Assembly: GCA_027294815.1 (NCBI GenBank)
Contig: JAPULP010000420.1
Coordinates: 1 to 9,201, forward strand
Length of the DNA: 9,201 nt
Direction of reading: 5' to 3'
Source: Gemmatimonadota bacterium
Lineage (GTDB): Bacteria; Gemmatimonadota; Gemmatimonadetes; Gemmatimonadales; GWC2-71-9
Shown here in pieces: positions 5,739 to 9,201 of this stretch (its first letter is position 1; each line of letters begins with the position of its first letter). The position numbers were made by a program, and so were the translations under genes. Below the pieces are notes generated by a model. The model was not told the origin of the DNA, made no database searches, and saw only the letters and a program-made list of their open reading frames with translations.

Positions 5739-6787
5739 TATTTCGCGACTCCGGCCCGCTTGGCTTCTTCGATCCGCCGCAACGCGAGCCGGCGAGCCGC
5801 TCTATAAGAAGGAATACCTTCGTCACGCGCAATGTCGAGCACGCCAAGGATGGTGCCGTAGATTTCCCCCGCTTTTTGGTGCGCCTGTTCCATCGACCAG
5901 CCCAACAATTCCGCGTTCACGCTGATCAAACCGCCGCCGTTCACGACGTAGTCCGGGGCATAGGTGACTCCTCGCTGCTCGAGCGCATCGCCATGGCGAT
6001 CTTCGGCCAACTGGTTGTTGGCCGAGCCCGCGACGATCTCCATCTTCAGCACGGCGAGCGTGTCGTCGTTGATCACGGCGCCGAGCGCACACGGCGCGAA
6101 GACATCGGCAGTGACGGAGTAAATATCGTCCGCATCCACCGCACGCGCGCCGAATTCGCGTACCACCCGCTCCACCTTCTCGGCATCGATGTCGGTCACG
6201 ATGAGACGAGCACCTTCCTCGTGGAGCGCCTGGCAGAGGTAATATCCAACGTGCCCGAGGCCCTGCACGGCGACCGTCTTGTCTGCGAGCGAGTCGCTGC
6301 CAAACCGGAACTGCACACATGCCTTCATGCCCCGATACACACCAAACGCCGTAACCGGAGATGGGTCGCCAAACCTGTCTTCCAGCCCAACGACATGGTT
6401 CGTTTCCAAACGGATGTAATCCATGTCCTGCGGCGACGTACCGACGTCCTCCGCCGTAATGTACCGGCCCCCCATCAGCTCTACGTGACGTCCGTGTGCG
6501 CGAAAGATCCCTTCCCGATCCGCTGTCTTGTTATCGCCCAGTATGACGCTCTTACCACCGCCCAAATCGAGACCGGCAACAGCGGCTTTGTAGGTCATGC
6601 CACGAGAAAGACGCAGCACGTCGATGAGTGCCTCCTGCTCGGTTTCGTAATTCCAGAAACGGGTGCCCCCAAGAGCAGAACCGAGCGTGGTGTTGTGGAT
6701 CGCAATGATGCCACGGTACCCGCTCTCTGCGTCGTACATGTAGCTGACCTGCTCATGCGCCTGTTCGCCGATCAATTCGAAAATCAC
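5738..6787 (-). CDS. bcd: Leucine dehydrogenase (Glu/Leu/Phe/Val dehydrogenase family)
   Basis: This enzyme oxidatively deaminates leucine, and usually valine and isoleucine, to the branched 2-oxoacids with NAD+. The 349 residues follow Bacillus leucine dehydrogenase closely: IIAIHNTTLGSALGGTR at about 27-43, MTYKAAVAGLDLGGGKS at 64-80 with substrate-binding Lys67 and catalytic Lys79, YITAEDVGT at 109-117, the Rossmann motif GLGHVG at 176-181 with acidic Asp199 that favours NAD+ over NADP+, and AGSANNQL and YAPDYVVNGGG further on. Valine or phenylalanine preference cannot be excluded from sequence. The start is GTG at 6787, with AAGGA (6800-6796) eight bases upstream. It begins 14 bases after the acyl-CoA dehydrogenase stop, so the two are almost certainly cotranscribed; this context supports branched-chain amino acid breakdown. 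Confidence 0.95.
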   Translation of the reverse strand: MIFELIGEQAHEQVSYMYDAESGYRGIIAIHNTTLGSALGGTRFWNYETEQEALIDVLRLSRGMTYKAAVAGLDLGGGKSVILGDNKTADREGIFRAHGRHVELMGGRYITAEDVGTSPQDMDYIRLETNHVVGLEDRFGDPSPVTAFGVYRGMKACVQFRFGSDSLADKTVAVQGLGHVGYYLCQALHEEGARLIVTDIDAEKVERVVREFGARAVDADDIYSVTADVFAPCALGAVINDDTLAVLKMEIVAGSANNQLAEDRHGDALEQRGVTYAPDYVVNGGGLISVNAELLGWSMEQAHQKAGEIYGTILGVLDIARDEGIPSYRAARRLALRRIEEAKRAGVAK

Positions 6788-6801
6788 GTCCCGTGTCCTT
6801 C

Positions 6802-7986
6802 TTAATCGTGGCTGGAGTAGAGCTCGCGCGCTATGACGATGCGCTGAACCTCACTGGTACCCTCGTAGATCTCAGTCACTTTTGCGTCGCGTAGTAGCCG
6901 TTCCACCGGGTAGTCTCTCATGTACCCGTACCCACCAAAAATCTGAACCGCGCGCTGCGTGACGAACACTGCCGTCTCCGACGCGAACAGTTTTGCCATG
7001 CTTGCCCGCATGGTGATGTCTTCTCCGCGCTGCTCGGCACGCGCGGCCTCATGCAACAACGCCCGTGCCGCGGATACCTGCGTTGCCATGTCTGCCAACA
7101 TGAAGCCAATGCCCTGAAAGTCCTTGATCGGTTTCTCGAACTGTTTGCGCTCGCCCGCGTACTTGACCGCATGCTCGAGCGCCTGGCGCGCGATGCCAAT
7201 GGCCTGGGCGGCCACGCCCATGCGGCCCCGGTCGAGACCCTCCATGGCATAGCGGAAACCCTTCCCCTCTTCACCGATCAGGTGCTGAGGTCCCAGCTCG
7301 ACGTTGGTCAAGGCGAGCTGGGTGGTACGGGAAGCCCGCAGCCCCATCTTGTCTTCCGCCTTGCCGGGTTCCACTCCTGGCGTGTCGGCCGGAACCATGA
7401 AGAACGACAATCCACGCGTTCGGGAACTCGCGTCGTCCGACGTGCGCGCCATCACCAGCAGGAGATCCGCCACGTCTCCATTCGTGACCCACGCTTTCGT
7501 GCCGTTGAGCACCCACGACGATCCGTTCCACTCCGCGCGCGTCCGCAGACTCCCCACATCCGATCCGCTATCGGCTTCCGACACGCAGAACGCCGCCAGC
7601 ACTTCGCCTCGGGCCATCGGCCGCAACCACTGCTCGTGCTGCTCGGGTGTCCCAAACGATTCGAGAATGTACGAGGGGAGCGAATTATGAACACTCAGCG
7701 CAATGGAAACACTCGCGTCGGCTGCAGCGATCTCCTCCATGATCATCAAATAGGTGAGCGGGTCGAGACCCAGTCCGTCGAATTCTTCGGACGCCAAGAG
7801 ACCCAAAAACCCGAGTTCGCCCAGTTGCTTCACGACATCGGCGGGGTACGTCTTCTCCCGATCCCACTCGGCGGCGTGGGGAGCGATCTCGCGCTGCGCA
7901 AAGTCACGCGCGACTTCGACGAACTCTCGGCGTCGCTCTTCGTCCACCATCTCTTCGGCGGGATTAGTCATAATCATGGAAGCCAT
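6802..7986 (-). CDS. Acyl-CoA dehydrogenase, short-chain/butyryl-CoA type
   Basis: This FAD enzyme introduces the alpha-beta double bond into acyl-CoAs and passes electrons to electron-transfer flavoprotein. Both family signatures are exact: CVSEADSGSDVGS for the flavin site and QIFGGYGYMRDYPVER near the C-terminus. The catalytic base is the glutamate in EIYEGTSEVQR (about Glu375), the position used by short- and medium-chain and 2-methyl-branched enzymes; isovaleryl-CoA dehydrogenase lacks it there. Substrate is therefore probably a short straight-chain or 2-methyl-branched acyl-CoA (inference). Three ATGs (7986, 7977, 7971) all lie within the last bases of the preceding dehydrogenase gene, giving an overlap of 8 to 23 bases; none has a strong Shine-Dalgarno. 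I chose 7986. The open frame continues to 8061, but those residues are out-of-frame dehydrogenase sequence. Length is about 394 residues, normal. Confidence 0.97.
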   Translation of the reverse strand: MASMIMTNPAEEMVDEERRREFVEVARDFAQREIAPHAAEWDREKTYPADVVKQLGELGFLGLLASEEFDGLGLDPLTYLMIMEEIAAADASVSIALSVHNSLPSYILESFGTPEQHEQWLRPMARGEVLAAFCVSEADSGSDVGSLRTRAEWNGSSWVLNGTKAWVTNGDVADLLLVMARTSDDASSRTRGLSFFMVPADTPGVEPGKAEDKMGLRASRTTQLALTNVELGPQHLIGEEGKGFRYAMEGLDRGRMGVAAQAIGIARQALEHAVKYAGERKQFEKPIKDFQGIGFMLADMATQVSAARALLHEAARAEQRGEDITMRASMAKLFASETAVFVTQRAVQIFGGYGYMRDYPVERLLRDAKVTEIYEGTSEVQRIVIARELYSSHD

Positions 7987-8809
7987 GTTTGCTTTTTCGC
8001 CCGAGCCGACCCGCCGCCACCATCTTTCGTAGCAGCGGACAAGGACGGTATTTGTCGTCACCCAACCCGCGATGCAGCACCTCGAGTATGTCGAGACACA
8101 CGTCCAAACCGATGAGATCGGCCAGCGCGAGCGGTCCGAGCGGATGATTCATGCCGAGTTTCATGACCGTGTCAATGGCCTCGGGCTCCGCCACACCTTC
8201 CATCACGCAGAAACAGGCTTCGTTGATCATCGGCATCAACACACGATTGGAAACGAAACCCGGGTAGTCGTTGACCTCCACCGGAGTCTTACCAAGAGCC
8301 TTGGTGACTTCGATGACCGCCGCAATCGTTTGATCGGAGGTCTGGAGACCGCGAATGATTTCTACCAGCGGCATGACCGGCACGGGATTCATGAAATGCA
8401 TCCCGATGACTCGCTCCGGCCGATCCGTTTGCGCCGCGATTTCGGTGATGGAGATCGACGACGTATTCGTCGCGAGAATCGCGCCGTTCCCGGCCGCACG
8501 GTCTATCTCCCGGAAGATCGAAAACTTCAGATGGGGTACCTCCGAAACCGCCTCGACGATGAGCTCGGCGCCGTCCACGGCCGCCACGTCAGTTGACGTC
8601 TCTATACGACTCAGTGCGGCGTCACGCTCCTCCACCGTCAACGTGGCTTTCTTAACCTGCCGATCCATGTTGTTGCGGATCGTACTGAGGCCACGCTCGA
8701 GAACCTCCTGCGACACGTCCACCAACCGCACATCGTAACCCGACTGCGCAAACACATGGGCGATGCCGTTGCCCATGGTCCCCGCCCCGATGACGGCGGC
8801 GGATTTCAC
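7964..8809 (-). CDS. hbd: 3-hydroxybutyryl-CoA (3-hydroxyacyl-CoA) dehydrogenase
   Basis: This soluble NAD-dependent enzyme oxidises 3-hydroxyacyl-CoA to 3-ketoacyl-CoA, or the reverse in butyrate and polyhydroxybutyrate metabolism. From the GTG at 8809 the protein has 281 residues, matching the Clostridium enzyme. It shows AAVIGAGTMGNGIAHVF at the start (dinucleotide motif 8-13), Ser117 in ATNTSSIS, catalytic His138 in GMHFMNPVPVMPLVEI and Asn188 in PGFVSNRVLMPMINEA, the same numbering as the characterised catalytic residues. It is the single-domain form, not fused to a hydratase. Alternative starts are GTG 8815 and ATG 8830; the open frame to 8938 translates repeat-like spacer and is not credible. 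The start region is an extreme G-run. The 3' end overlaps the acyl-CoA dehydrogenase start, consistent with coupled expression. Confidence 0.97.
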   Translation of the reverse strand: MKSAAVIGAGTMGNGIAHVFAQSGYDVRLVDVSQEVLERGLSTIRNNMDRQVKKATLTVEERDAALSRIETSTDVAAVDGAELIVEAVSEVPHLKFSIFREIDRAAGNGAILATNTSSISITEIAAQTDRPERVIGMHFMNPVPVMPLVEIIRGLQTSDQTIAAVIEVTKALGKTPVEVNDYPGFVSNRVLMPMINEACFCVMEGVAEPEAIDTVMKLGMNHPLGPLALADLIGLDVCLDILEVLHRGLGDDKYRPCPLLRKMVAAGRLGRKSKHGFHDYD

Positions 8810-8836
8810 CGCCACCCCACACCCCCCCATCCCCCG
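8810..8836 (-). other. G-rich start region of hbd, possible G-quadruplex
   Basis: On the coding strand the leader holds runs of five, seven and four G with loops of two and three bases, ending at the hbd GTG. If the seven-G run is split, four tracts of three or more G are available, enough for an intramolecular quadruplex in RNA or DNA. The G7 tract is also a possible slippage site. Whether it folds or regulates translation is not shown by sequence alone. Confidence 0.4.
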
Positions 8837-8866
8837 CAGGAGCGGGGAGCAGGGAGCAGCGAGTCT

Positions 8867-8884
8867 CGCTTCATAAAAAAAGCG
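8867..8884 (-). terminator. Weak candidate terminator after bioY
   Basis: On the minus strand a run of seven T begins five bases after the bioY stop, and CGCTT/AAGCG can form a 5-pair stem around it. The stem is short, and the T-run lies in the loop region instead of after the stem, so intrinsic termination is doubtful. It may only mark a spacer between bioY and hbd. Confidence 0.2.
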
Positions 8885-8885
8885 C

Positions 8886-9201
8886 TCATCGGAACGCCTT
8901 GGTTTGGGAAGCAAACTTGCGAATAAGCAGAGCGGCAAGTGCCAACTTCGGCAAATCGTTTAACAGGAAGGGTACCGACCCAATCGCGACCGCACCGGCC
9001 ACGTCGCCACCCAGAGCTGCGAGTTGGGCCACACCCCCCGCGTGAACCACGACCAAGCCGACGACGACGGCCAAAGCCAGCCGCACCCAAGAGCGCCCAT
9101 CCGCCGCTACCAGACCGGTCAAGGCAGCCGCAAGCGGGTACGCCAGCAAATAGCCTCCGGTCGGACCAAACAGGCGCGCACTCACCGTTGCACCCATCGG
9201 A
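8886..9201 (-). CDS. bioY: BioY biotin transporter substrate-binding protein, 5' end beyond the window
   Basis: BioY is the membrane S component of energy-coupling-factor biotin transporters. About 104 C-terminal residues are visible. They carry the family motif LFGPTGGYLLAYPLAAALTG near the left and PFLLNDLPKLALAALL near the end, with three hydrophobic segments between and around them. The reading frame is open to the window edge; the ATG at 9197 is internal, since the GPTGGYL motif normally lies in the middle of the protein. No ATPase (BioM) or T component (BioN) is visible, so it may use a shared ECF module or lie next to other genes outside the window. Biotin would serve carboxylases of acyl-CoA and branched-chain catabolism, which fits the downstream genes but is an inference. 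A 76-base spacer separates it from hbd. Confidence 0.9.
   Translation of the reverse strand, partial: PMGATVSARLFGPTGGYLLAYPLAAALTGLVAADGRSWVRLALAVVVGLVVVHAGGVAQLAALGGDVAGAVAIGSVPFLLNDLPKLALAALLIRKFASQTKAFR

Noticed and set aside
5657..6805. Plus-strand open frame of 382 codons
   Set aside because: Antisense to leucine dehydrogenase over its whole length, starting in the repeat spacer; no domain.
7051..8115. Plus-strand open frame of 354 codons
   Set aside because: Antisense to the acyl-CoA dehydrogenase and the end of hbd, both of which have exact family signatures.
8838..8862. GGGAGCAGGGAGCAG-type short repeat between hbd and bioY
   Set aside because: Only two to three imperfect 7-base units; too little to call a repeat element from this window alone.
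8810..8938. 43-residue N-terminal extension of hbd
   Set aside because: It runs through the spacer and into the end of bioY; the Rossmann strand begins directly after the GTG at 8809, as in known enzymes.

Overview
The window is a dense bacterial chromosomal segment, GC-rich by eye, with every supportable gene on the minus strand, so transcription runs from the right end to the left. It holds eleven protein genes, of which the leftmost (secreted protein) and the rightmost (bioY) run off the window. No stretch above about 150 bases lacks a gene. No tRNA, rRNA, CRISPR array, transposase, toxin-antitoxin or defence gene was seen. The mix of genes (leucine dehydrogenase next to beta-oxidation genes, a Minf_1886-family protein, an orphan MEMO1-family protein, and intergenic arrays of an 8-base GACGGAAR unit) suggests Gemmatimonadota or a related environmental phylum. 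That assignment is an inference from memory, not a computed result.

Right-hand block (about 5738-9201): the end of bioY (biotin transporter S component), then a 3-hydroxyacyl/3-hydroxybutyryl-CoA dehydrogenase, an acyl-CoA dehydrogenase whose start overlaps the end of the preceding gene, and 14 bases later a leucine dehydrogenase. Together the last three look like a catabolic operon that deaminates branched-chain amino acids and oxidises the resulting acyl-CoAs.

Middle block (about 3206-5585): after a 152-base spacer filled with GACGGAAR repeats come rpiB (ribose-5-phosphate isomerase B) and glyA (serine hydroxymethyltransferase), joined by an ATGA overlap. They are followed by two small, poorly known proteins: a Minf_1886-family protein and a 64-residue four-cysteine zinc-ribbon-like protein.

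Left-hand block (1-3299): a complete MEMO1-family (AmmeMemoRadiSam system protein B) gene whose start is hard to place because it runs out of the zinc-ribbon gene; an AT-rich near-perfect palindrome; the bifunctional NAD(P)HX epimerase/dehydratase nnr; and, joined by a second ATGA overlap, a truncated secreted beta-propeller-like protein whose first codons are made from the same GACGGAAR repeat seen in the rpiB spacer.

Most of the content is conserved housekeeping and catabolic metabolism. The points that merit a second look are the repeat-derived signal peptide, the Memo start-codon puzzle, the cluster of three obscure proteins (Minf_1886, zinc ribbon, Memo), and the repeat elements in the spacers. 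I did not find a convincing new multi-gene system.
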